64,000 nucleotides of DNA from Leishmania donovani (Eukaryota > Euglenozoa > Kinetoplastea > Trypanosomatida > Trypanosomatidae), in NCBI RefSeq assembly GCF_000227135.1, contig NC_018254.1, positions 643,490 to 707,489 on the forward strand, written 5' to 3'. The position numbers and the translations under genes were made by a program. Below, one piece after another: positions 48,673 through 58,600 of this stretch. Below the pieces are notes generated by a model. The model did not search any database. It was not told where the DNA came from and was given only the letters and a program-made list of their open reading frames with translations. Numbering within the stretch: the first letter of the stretch is position 1; the number at the start of each line of letters is the position of its first letter.

Positions 48673-51600
48673 TCACAAGCGCAACGACAGCGGCCGCAGC
48701 TGGAGATTTGTGGGGAAGGAAAACGACGGGGAAGCCGGTGTGATGCTTGGCGGCGACGTCTGCAAGGGTTGCCGCTCTGGCGAAGAGCGCGTTGAAGGAT
48801 GATCGGTATGGCGGCCATGATGGTGCGCCTCCTTCTCTCCCCCAGTCGACCTCAGCGGGTGGTGGGTCACCACAACAGCACCATTGCGGTGGCCCTCTTC
48901 AGACATGCAAGAGAAACTTCTGTCCCACCTGGTGCCGCTAGCTTCTTCCTCCCCTCGACTAACCCACAGCTCCTCCTCTCGCTCCTCATGCGATGTAGGG
49001 GCTTCGATGTACGGTGAAGTCTGGCGCCGGCCTGACTGCAGCTGCTGCGGCTGTGTTCGCGGCGACCACAGCCGTGCCACACCAAACCTCACGCGGAACA
49101 ACTGCCGCACCACCGCCGACGCCTCCTCGGCAAACAGGAGACTCTTCTGCAGGCAGAAATTCTGCGCGAGCCGCGTCCAGCGCCCCACCAGCATCTCCAT
49201 CCCCTCCAGGTGCGCGCGGAACGTCACAGCGAGGCGGTGAGTCAGTAGCGTCTCTGCCATGTCGTTTGTGGTCATCTCCAGTGCAGCGATCTGGGCCTGT
49301 GCGGCAAGCATGGCCTCTTTGGCCTCCCGTCGCAGCTGCTGCTCGTGGAGAACGCGACGCTGAAGCGCAGCAGTGTCGTCGCTGCTGGGGTCGCCCAGTT
49401 GACCGTCAAAGCCACCCGCCGCAACTGCTTCGACTCGCGTTTGTGATGTCGCGTCGGTCCGCTGCCGTGGCAACACTGGCCCGCGGCCTTCACACGCCAG
49501 CGGGTGTGAGTCTGGTGACGGAGACGTCGAGGGTGGGGTTCCGCGACCACCATCACCACCGCCACCAACGTGCAGCTGCGGCGTCGTTGATAATCCGCCG
49601 GCGAAGTAGTCCCAAAGCTGTAGATCCGAGTCTCTGTTAGGGTTCCTGGTGCCGGCGGCAGCGGCACCATGGCGGCGATGCCTGCCATTGTCATCCCCTG
49701 CTCCGGCCTCCCCGCTACTGTGAGTCGTGAACTCCTGAGACTCGCCCTCCATGGGTGGGGGCCGACGGTAAGCCTCCCATATGGCTGTGTCGATCACAGC
49801 CCACATCGAGCGGCGGCCGTCTTGATCCAGTGGAGGTCGAGACTGCACTACAGGAGCGGCACCGTGGCGGTTTGTACCATCCTGGATGGACAGCCTTGTG
49901 TCTCGCGAACCACTTTCGTCGTCTGCTCGAGAAGCGCTGTCAACTTCACGGCGATGATTGCCGCTGGTGCTTCGCGCCCGTCGCGGCGCAGGAGAGAAGG
50001 GAAATGGCACTGTTGCTGTCGTCGCTGCAGGCGTTCGAATGCCAAGCACGGCGATGCCGCCACTTGCTCTAGTGTGGCTTCCAGAGACGGTGTTATCACT
50101 ATCTTTACGGCCAGCAGCATTGGAGGATCTGTCATCGTACTTGCCACGTGTACTGCGCTGCGGCGATGTCAGTTCCGGTGGCGAGCAATCCCTGCTCCGT
50201 GACCGGCGCGGCGCTTGGCTGGATGTATCACGATGACCCCTCACTGATGCAGCGTGCGAGCTGCCGGGCATCCGATCATGGCGGTGGTATAAGCACCGGC
50301 GGGGGTCAGCCACAGCAGCCAAGCGATCCGCGGCCTCCTCCGCAACGCGGCCCCATGGAGACACCGACGACCTCGGAGGCGACCGATGTGGCTGCACGGG
50401 AGAGCGAGGCGAGTACACCACACACCCATCGTTGGCATCTGCCCTCTCATGCGTGATTGCCGGACTCGTAGACGGGACGTAATACAGGTGCCTCTCCCGA
50501 AGAGACCGTGGCGAGACTCTGGGCTTCGCCGGCATGGTCGCCGCTGACGTCGCTGAAGACCTCGCGCTCATCAGCTGCCGTTCCACATGTGCCAGCTCTT
50601 CGAGCAGCACGTGACGCTCTCGTGGCGCCATCACTTCGGAAAACGGCAGCGGTGACCTCTCCTGTGACAGAGACGTCTCAGCCGCCGCGAGCCGCATGGC
50701 GCGCCCGTCGCGCTGCAGTAGGTCCTCCAGTGCCTCTAGCAGTTGGCTCAGCACCTTCTCCTGTAGCGATGGCGCGAGGGACGTGAGAGGCACGCGAGCA
50801 GCGTCCAAGGAAGGGTTCAGGTACCTCTGCGGCTCCTCTGCTGTGCCGTAGGCGTGCAGCCGCTGCTGCTCCTGCTTCTGTCGCGCCACAGACGACTGGA
50901 TCGACTGCATACGCTCACAGGAGCGGACCACCTTGCGTGCCATCAGCTCTAGTAGCAGCTTGTACTCGCGGACTGCGTTGACGTAGGCGGCAGTGCGGTA
51001 GCGGATCACCGGCGTGTGGTGGCAGCGCGCAAGGACTCTCTGCGACGTGGCGTGCGTGTCCCCACCAACGGCGATGGCACAGGTGCTGCATAGCGTGAGC
51101 AGGCTCGCCGGCGGCCCATCTGCGACTCGTGCAAAGAATAGCACAGGCGCCTCAGGCCAGGTGGAGCCGGGTCCACCCTTGCACCACGCCTCGCACATCC
51201 AACACAAGGCAGCCGAGGAGGGCACAGACAAGGAAGTAGTTGCCCGGGGCGCAACGGCAGTAGCACCGACAGCAGTCCTGTGTGGTGTCGAAGACGGCGT
51301 GAAGCCAGCTTCGGAGGGGCGGCGCAAATCAGCGTAGCCGGCAACGTGCCGACTGCCAAATGGGCCAGCGGCAGCAGCAGTGCGGGCGTTGTGGCCGCCG
51401 TAGTGCGGCGGTGTTCGCGGTTGCGGGCTCGCGTCGAGCGCACTCGCTGGGGCAATGCGGGGTGAATGCAGCCATGCGGTATGTCGGTTCGACGGAGGTG
51501 CTACATGGCGTCCATCGCCGAAGATTTTTGTGGATACGCGGATCGGGGAGCTGTAAGGCGGTGCGTGACCTCGACCGTGCAACGCAGCGGTCGAGTGCGT

Positions 51601-51810
51601 GAGAAGCGTAGGGGCGTGTACCGGTGATGCTATAGCGGGGCTGGACGGTTGTACCCGACGTTCGCGCTGCGCCGGTGGTAGTGACGGCACATCACCGGAG
51701 ATCTCTGAAATCAACGCTCCCGCGTACCTGCGCGTCGGCAGCGATCGCCCCTGGTACGCGAATGCCGCGAGGTCTGCCGTAGCCGATGCGGCGTAGTGAA
51801 CAGATGACAT
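48673..51810 (-). CDS. Conserved-type hypothetical protein, Cys/His cluster and coiled coil
   Basis: A 1045-aa protein of unrecognised family. Starting from the ATG at 51810 (MSSVHYAASATADL), the first ~200 residues are Ser/Pro/Ala/His-rich. A Cys/His cluster follows at about residues 203-266: LCWMCEAWC, then LCSTC, then ARCHH. This spacing could bind zinc, as in B-box or related treble-clef folds. After it comes a helical region (REYKLLLELMARKVVRSCER, about 275-300) and a second around ELAHVERQLM. A long disordered, Arg/Ser-rich middle follows. Near residues 815-905 there is a coiled coil (EQQLRREAKEAMLAAQAQIA, then a helix rich in L and A). No signal peptide or membrane helix is seen. The open frame continues to 51834 without an earlier ATG. 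The cysteine arrangement suggests a cytoskeletal or adaptor protein, which is only a guess. Confidence 0.75.
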   Translation of the reverse strand: MSSVHYAASATADLAAFAYQGRSLPTRRYAGALISEISGDVPSLPPAQRERRVQPSSPAIASPVHAPTLLTHSTAALHGRGHAPPYSSPIRVSTKIFGDGRHVAPPSNRHTAWLHSPRIAPASALDASPQPRTPPHYGGHNARTAAAAGPFGSRHVAGYADLRRPSEAGFTPSSTPHRTAVGATAVAPRATTSLSVPSSAALCWMCEAWCKGGPGSTWPEAPVLFFARVADGPPASLLTLCSTCAIAVGGDTHATSQRVLARCHHTPVIRYRTAAYVNAVREYKLLLELMARKVVRSCERMQSIQSSVARQKQEQQRLHAYGTAEEPQRYLNPSLDAARVPLTSLAPSLQEKVLSQLLEALEDLLQRDGRAMRLAAAETSLSQERSPLPFSEVMAPRERHVLLEELAHVERQLMSARSSATSAATMPAKPRVSPRSLRERHLYYVPSTSPAITHERADANDGCVVYSPRSPVQPHRSPPRSSVSPWGRVAEEAADRLAAVADPRRCLYHRHDRMPGSSHAASVRGHRDTSSQAPRRSRSRDCSPPELTSPQRSTRGKYDDRSSNAAGRKDSDNTVSGSHTRASGGIAVLGIRTPAATTATVPFPFSPAPRRARSTSGNHRREVDSASRADDESGSRDTRLSIQDGTNRHGAAPVVQSRPPLDQDGRRSMWAVIDTAIWEAYRRPPPMEGESQEFTTHSSGEAGAGDDNGRHRRHGAAAAGTRNPNRDSDLQLWDYFAGGLSTTPQLHVGGGGDGGRGTPPSTSPSPDSHPLACEGRGPVLPRQRTDATSQTRVEAVAAGGFDGQLGDPSSDDTAALQRRVLHEQQLRREAKEAMLAAQAQIAALEMTTNDMAETLLTHRLAVTFRAHLEGMEMLVGRWTRLAQNFCLQKSLLFAEEASAVVRQLFRVRFGVARLWSPRTQPQQLQSGRRQTSPYIEAPTSHEEREEELWVSRGEEEASGTRWDRSFSCMSEEGHRNGAVVVTHHPLRSTGGEKEAHHHGRHTDHPSTRSSPERQPLQTSPPSITPASPSFSFPTNLQLRPLSLRL

Positions 51811-51846
51811 ATATGACGCAAGGCTCTGATGCACCCATCTTCTTTT

Positions 51847-51906
51847 CTCCGCAGCGAGTGATTCAGGGGTTTGGTGACAAGGTCACCAAGCAACAAGAAA
51901 AAAAAA
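51847..51906 (-). promoter_or_regulatory. Putative trans-splice acceptor of the 1045-aa protein gene
   Basis: A T-run on the minus strand (complement of 51898-51906) followed by sequence without AG ends at AG 51848-51847, leaving a 36-nt leader. The pyrimidine content after the T-run is modest, so confidence is limited. Confidence 0.35.
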
Positions 51907-53379
51907 TCCCTTTCACGTACGCTCACATACACCCAAGCACACCTTGCAGACACGCCGGGACGGCGAGTCGACTTGACACCCCCACCTCGACCGACAGCTA
52001 ACCGTGTGTCGATGATGGAATGGTGCGCATGCGTTAATGATGCGACGTCACAGAAAGACGGAGAGAAGAAGTGCGCAAGTAACTTTCTTTGCCAAGGATA
52101 TCTACTTCGAGGCAGCATCAAGTGCGAGAGGGCGGGGTCAAAAGGCGTGGTTGCGATATAGACGGCAAAGAGCGGAGAGGAAGAGAGGCAGTGGGTGTGC
52201 AGACGGTTCAACAGCGAAACGATATTTTTTTTTTTAGCGTGAGGATGAGGCATAGCGACATACGCGGGCACATAGAGAAACACACAGTCGAGGGCTCCGA
52301 GATGGCAAAGAAGCGGGGCCGCGGTGCTGCGCCCCTCGAGCTGCTTTCTCTCTTGCTCCCTTTTCTGCGTTCGTCGTTCTGTCAAGCGACATGGAGCATA
52401 GACCGCAGTCGCTGCCTCTCCATGGTCACACGAGCCCCCAAGTCGTTTTGATCGCCTCGTCCCGCTCCAACCACATTCCTTCCCGCTACTGCGCGTACCA
52501 GCAAGGCAAGAGGCGGTGTTCTCGCTCGTTTTCTTCTCGAGTACTGGTGCGCAGTGAGCGGGACAGGGGCGGCGGAGCCCCATCCACTCGCTCCCGCGTG
52601 GTGCTCTCTCTCTTTGTTGGTGTGTGTATCTTTCTTTTTTAGTATGTATGTCTGTGTGTGTGTGTGAGAGAGAGAGCGGCCGGAGGAGGAGGTGCGGGAG
52701 GGTATGCGCGGATGGGCATCTGTTTTGCTCGGAAAGCGTGACATCTAAGGAGAAAGAGAAAGAGTGCAACACACCAGTACACGAAGAGTACCCAAAACAC
52801 GAGCACCGCGAAAGAGGAATTTCGGAAGTAAAGAAAAAAAGGAAGTGACCGCGAAAGCGTCCAGTGAGACTTGCCTGCTTTCCGTGTCCTTCCCACCACA
52901 AGCGCCACCATGGAGTCTTTTTCCTCGCTCGGCGCACATGTCCATCACCGTGCATCCCTCTCCCTAGACGATATCAGCACCTCACTTCCCTACAAGCGCA
53001 TCATACCAAACGAAGAAGCGACGAGAGGTGAGCGGCAGACGGGCACAAGCAGGCGGACTAGGAGCGGACTCAGCAGCTGCTCCGTGAAACCACAAGATAC
53101 GCACAAGAGTCAAGGCATCCATGGAAGCGAAAAAGACCTGAACCGAAAAAAAGCAAAAACAAGTATTTGCAACCATAAATATAAAAGCGAGCGCCGCGGC
53201 GGTCACACAAACGTGTGCGTGAACACCGCCTACAAGTGACAAACACACGCGCCGCGGCGTGGCAGGCGCCAAAATGAACGTGGAAAAAAAAGCGAAGAAG
53301 ACGTGTAAAACAAAAACATTTTTTTCTCTCCCCCTACGCCCCGCCCTCATTCAGGGGCCGGAAGACGGCGCGCACACGT

Positions 53380-53875
53380 GCAGCTCCTCCTGCTGCTGCT
53401 GCTTCTGCTGTCGCTTGTGTCTAACGTGTGCCCCCTCCCCTCCCCTTCTCCTGCCATACAAGATCAGTCACACTCTGCACACACACACACACAGCTGGCC
53501 CCCTGTCACAAAGCCCTCATCGCGTGGTGCCGCCCCCTTGGGGGAGGGGGGGAGGGGGGCGCAGGCTCCCCCACCAGTTGGCAGTGTGAGGGCCGGGGTG
53601 AGATACACGCTCGAGTCACGCGAACACGTTGTCCATCATGTGGATGGCACAAGCGTGTTCACTGTTGCAGGTCGCTCCGACGCAACATCATTCAGGGCCT
53701 GCCCGCCGACATCCGCAGCAATGTATCGCTCTGACCTCCCCACGTCGCGGGTGCTTGACCTTGTCATCACCAGAAGTGGAGCGGCGCTGGCAGGGGTAAG
53801 AGGGAGAGGCTCTGCTCAGCCTCCCCACAGAATCGGGGTGTACTGGGCCCTGAGGATACCACGCACTGGGGTGTT
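53380..53875 (+). repeat. SIDER-like dispersed element, copy B
   Basis: A 496-bp block nearly identical to 28294-28787. It differs by one extra CA unit and a few substitutions (for example ctgttg/ctgctg and actct/acgct). Similarity starts at gcagctcctcctgctg and stops after actggggtgtt. Orientation matches copy A. Confidence 0.7.
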
Positions 53876-55690
53876 ACCCCGTCCTCCAGGACTACAGAGA
53901 GAGAGAGGCAGACGCGCAGAGGAAAAGATATATTCAAAAAAGACCACGAGGCGAGATGCATGGTGGTGCTGCGTGAGACAGACACACACAAAGCCTTTGG
54001 TCTTTTCCACAGAGCGTGGCAGAAAGGAGAAGAGACAGGAATGCAAACAGGAAAGGGGTGAAGGGATGAGATACAGCGGCTATGGATGCGCGCTTGTTTC
54101 GACTTCGTAAAAATTTTTGTGTCGCCCCGGTGGTAGTGGTAGTGGTGGTAGTGGTGGTGGTCATCTATACACAGTGGGCAAGCGTGGGCGCACGCGGACA
54201 ACCGCGTCGGCCGAATGCCCCACCCAAATGTAAAAGGAGAAGCGGGCGCGAAAAGTGAGAGAAGGACAACGAACAGCACGTCAGGTCGCTTAAGGAATTT
54301 TCGAGTCTCCCTCCTCTCTCCTTCGCTGTGGTTCTGAAACCCCTCTCCCCCCTCTCGGCCAATCCCTCGTTAACTTCGCTTGCATGCACGCATGCCCGTG
54401 CACTCATGCGAAGGCATCGACACTTCACCATCACCGTCATCGCATGGTGGACCGTTTCGCCATCATTAAACACTCACCGGCAGTGCGATGAACGGCAAAA
54501 AAAGAAAAGCAGCAGAGAGAAAGGAGCCCGTCGCCTTCACTCAACGTCAGCAGCGTCATCGCCATCGAGTGGGTCAACCACCATATACACACGCACACAC
54601 AAAGAGATAGAGAGCGGGAGGAACAGAGAAACGCGCTTGTCGATCGGAGATCAACAAGCAAGAGCGAGATGTAGAGAGCGTGCGTGCGTGCGAGTCAGTG
54701 AGGGAAACGGGCATGGAAACTGAAATGAAAAGATAAATCACACGAGGCAACACCTCCGCTATCGTCAACGACAAGCAGCAAGAAGAAAAGAAGAAGAAAC
54801 CCAGACAAAAACACACAAGGGAGGAGGAGGGGCCTTGATAACGCTGTGCAGTATACGAAATAATAATAAAACATTTTCGCAATGCAATGGAAGCGAAACG
54901 CGGGAAAAGGGAGTTCAGATAGGCGAAGGGCCGACGAGCACATACCAACACACACATGAAGACACAAACATCTAACCAAGACCGACAAGACAGGTGGGAG
55001 AGGGGAGAGGCTCGGACGCAGCAGAGGAACGTGGCACCCAGTGAAGAGGCAGCACGGAAAGAAGCGTAGGAAGCTAGAATCCAGAGAGAGCTCACCTTTA
55101 GAACAACAAAACGAAAAATATGTGCCGGCGAAGACGATGCATGTGATGGGCAACAAAATCGAGACCCGCCCCAACCGTGTGGGTATGTAAACAAGGGGGA
55201 GGCACACACGCGCCCATTAGTCGCGGCAACGATCACAATAACAACGACATCGACCCCCCCACACACACACACGCGCGCGCGCATACGCCGCCGAGGCGCA
55301 AAGAAGAAAAAGGTAGAACCCAGCAAAAGACAAAACCCGTACTGTGACGGGCAAGCAGAATAGTAAAGCGAGAACAAAAACGAAAAAGAAAAAACACACA
55401 CACCAGTCGAACTCACATACATGGCGAAACACGCAGGCGGGAGAGTACGGCGTAGCAGCAGCCTTGCATATTGGCCTCTTCCGCTTCGTGCATGTCTTGT
55501 CTATTTCGTCCTGAGCGCTCCAGAAAGGCCGAGGAAATGGGAAGAGGGCCAAAGAGAGAGAGCTGAAACCGAAAAGATGGGAAGCACTTAGCCGGTCGGC
55601 TGATCCGCCGTGTTCGCCACACGGTGGAACGCGTGATGCCTTTATGGCGGGAGAGAAAAGGCGAGGGCGGAGGGCGTCCCCTAAACGCGT

Positions 55691-58600
55691 CTAGGGTAGC
55701 GGTATCGGCGTCGTAGAAGAGCACGACGACAGGTCCCTGTCGTACTGCTTTAAAATATGTGAGTTATCGGAGGTGTCGCGGGTCTGCTCGCCGCTGTCCT
55801 CGGCACCCGGCGACGACGACGACGCCGCACGGCTGGCTTGGGAGAGGGAGGACGTCGAGGGCCGAGGAACAATAATGCGCCTCAGAGTGCGGGCGTCGCG
55901 GCGGTGCTTGAGCTGCGAAGCTGTAGGCCGAGTCAAGGCATCCGCGCCAATCGTATTCACAGGCGCGTTGGCCGTGCTGCCGCGCGAGCTGACCGTGTTC
56001 AAGGTACCAGAGCTCGTCTTACAGGCTTGCTTCGGCAATGAGATGGCAGCCGCGTTCGTCTTGAGGCTCGCTGATGCCGCAGTCGAGTCTGAAGCCTTCG
56101 GACGGGGAGTGGACGCTACAGGCGTGCCCAATGGCTGCCGATGTATTGAGCTGCGCGTTGACGCTACTCCCGACCGCATGTGGCGTGGTACTATAGAAAT
56201 GGACGACTTGCTCGGGCCCGCGCCAGTGCTCGCCACCGCTGTCGATGGCTGCTGCTGCGCCTGTGAAGGCGGCTGGTAGTGCGGTTGCGCCGGCAGCGGC
56301 ACCGTCACAATCGGCATTACTTCCCCGCCGATCGCGCTGATGGGCAAGCCGGTGGTCATCAGCGCTGGCGGGATGCCACGGGGAGAGTCGGTGCGCTGGT
56401 ACATCGCTGATATCTTTGGCGACGTAGTCGCAGAGGCGCTGCTATGCGGACTGCGCACAGGCCCTGCACTCACGCCATTCGTCGATGAGCGCAGCGAGTT
56501 GGTGTTTGCTGCCCCTGGTACAGTCGCGTTGCGCGGCGACAGCGACACAGCCTGAAAAGAGGTGCTCATAGACGAGCCCGAGGTGGCAGCCGGGTAATGC
56601 GACGTGGCGGTGCCCAACTTCTTGGGCCCGCCATTGTTGAAGTTGCTGTTCAGACGACTGGTGGTGCCAGCGTTGGTGAAGTTAGCCGTGGTCGAGCCGG
56701 AACACTTTGCCCCCGCAGCCACATCGAAAGAGATGTTGGTGCTCGACGACGAGGGCGGGGGTCGCGGCGACGGACCAGGTGATGTGCGGGGGTGCTGCAC
56801 GCTCAGAGACTTCACCTTGATCCTGCCGCTGTTGCGAGTCGAAGCCTCGTGCCGTTCGCCTGCCCCATGAACCTTATTAGGCAGCGTGAAAGTAGGCGTC
56901 ACGGTTGCTGGTGCAGCGGCGGCAATGGCCGGCAGCGGCGATGACACACAAGTAGGTGAGTGGTCCGGCAGCAGCAGAGACCTCCATGGCATGTGCAGGC
57001 CCGGCGGCTGCGATTCAGTTTTGCAATTCGCCTCCTCTGCCTTCGTCTCCGACAGAACGTGGCTGTTGCTGCCGGAGGGGTGCACAAGGCCGTGGGTCGG
57101 CTGGTAGGGGAGATGCGGCGACGAATGGAGCACCGCTGCGGCACCCGCGGCTCCGGTCGATGGGGTGGCCGCCGCCGCCGCCAACAGTGGCGGACTCGCG
57201 ATAGTGTCGGGGTTTGCAAGGCACCCTTTATCCTGGGAAAGTGACAGCTCGCGGGAGCGAGTGAGAGCGGCAGGTAGTCGCGACATTGCCATGGAGTTCA
57301 TGGGTGCCACAGGGGTCGATTCTTCAAGTGATGGGCACGCAGGTGCCGGCGCGGACGTTGCCGCTACGGGTGCCGGCCCCGGCTTGGTCGCGGCGCGCCG
57401 CGATGCTGTCACGGATGGTGGTGGTGGTGATGCGGAGCCCCGCACGTCAGAGACGTCGGGCAGCGGCACCGACTTGAGCCGGCCCACCGACGCCGTCACC
57501 ATGGCAAGCTGGCTTGCTGAGGAGGACGCCTGGCACACGTGCGTTGGCGCGGCCGGCGTCGACACTGTCGTCGCTGACACTGAGGTTCTCGCAGTCGGTA
57601 ACTCACGCGCTGACCTGCCGACAGCAGATGTGGTGCACGTTGATGGAGGCGCCATGTGAGACCGCGAATCCACTGTGGACGCCGGTGCAGCGTTGCGCGT
57701 GACACCGAAGGAGCCGCTGCAGCTGTTCGCTCTGCTCAGCTGCGCGCGCGAGAGGGGGACGGTGCTGAATAGCTCATGGGGATTCTCGTCTGATTCAACA
57801 GTTTGCACGGCAGGCGGGGACGCGACAGAGCCCGCTGTGGTGGATCGTGGGCCCGTGAGAGACGACGGCGACCGCGCAGAGGGCGAAAGCTCGCGTGGAC
57901 TGTAGAACACTTCGCTCAGCTGTGACGCCCGGGGATTGTGCTGGGACGGCGGCAGAGGTGTCGCAAGAGCAGCGGCGAAGCTTCGCTGCCCTCTCTTCAC
58001 CGTCGCCGTAGCGAGGGTCACCCCTGGTGCCACCTCCACACCTCGCCATTCGCTGCTTGAAATGCTCAACCGCGCGTTTGACCTGCTCATCATGACAGGC
58101 GACGATACCCCAGACGTGTCGCCCGTCGATGTCTCCACGGGCGGGCGGCAGCGCGCGGGACTGCGGTAGTCAGTGGCGCGGGGACTGCCATCTGAGTTGT
58201 ACAAGCTGCCGAGGCAGTTCTCGCTTGTCGGCGACGCAACGGAGTCCCTGAGCTGCGCGTTCGGTGACGCAAGCGAAGAGTCGTCATCATCGTCGTTGCC
58301 GTCGCCGACCTTGTCGGGATTATCATCCCCCATAACGGCCAGCGAAGTCGCCAGCGGCGATCCCACCTGCTTGAGGCCATGGTCGCCCTCGTCGCCAGCA
58401 TCATCGCTAGTAGCCTTTTGGCTGCGGCCTTTGGTTGCATCGCCGACATCGACAAACTTGTCATCGACATCCGGGCTGCCTCGCACAACAAGCGACTTTG
58501 TTTGCATGTCCTTGCACACCGCCGTGACGCCGCGCTGGAGGGGCGACTGAGAACCTAGAGGCGCGTCGGGAGACAGCGACTGCTGGCGCGGAGTCTTCGT

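Larger units (their letters stand above)
51811..55690. other. Intergenic region between hypothetical and CLK genes
   Basis: A 3.9-kb stretch with no gene supported. It contains a SIDER-like element (53380-53875), a GGT/GTA-rich tract near 54128-54163, many purine blocks and a CA tract near 55260-55273. Much of it is probably the 3' UTR of the CLK-like kinase. Confidence 0.6.

Noticed and set aside
51711..52955. 414-codon minus-strand open frame with an ATG
   Set aside because: Overlaps the start of the 1045-aa gene in another frame and is low-complexity (Ser/Cys/Phe/His-rich). No domain is seen and it spans the likely trans-splice acceptor.
53259..54110. 283-codon plus-strand open frame
   Set aside because: Lies across the SIDER-like copy B and its flanks on the strand opposite to the polycistron. 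A similar frame exists in copy A, so it reflects repeat sequence rather than a gene.
54574..55422. 282-codon minus-strand frame with many hydrophobic residues
   Set aside because: Hydrophobicity comes from T/C-rich UTR tracts (Phe/Ser/Cys/Val runs). No ordered membrane topology and no family match.
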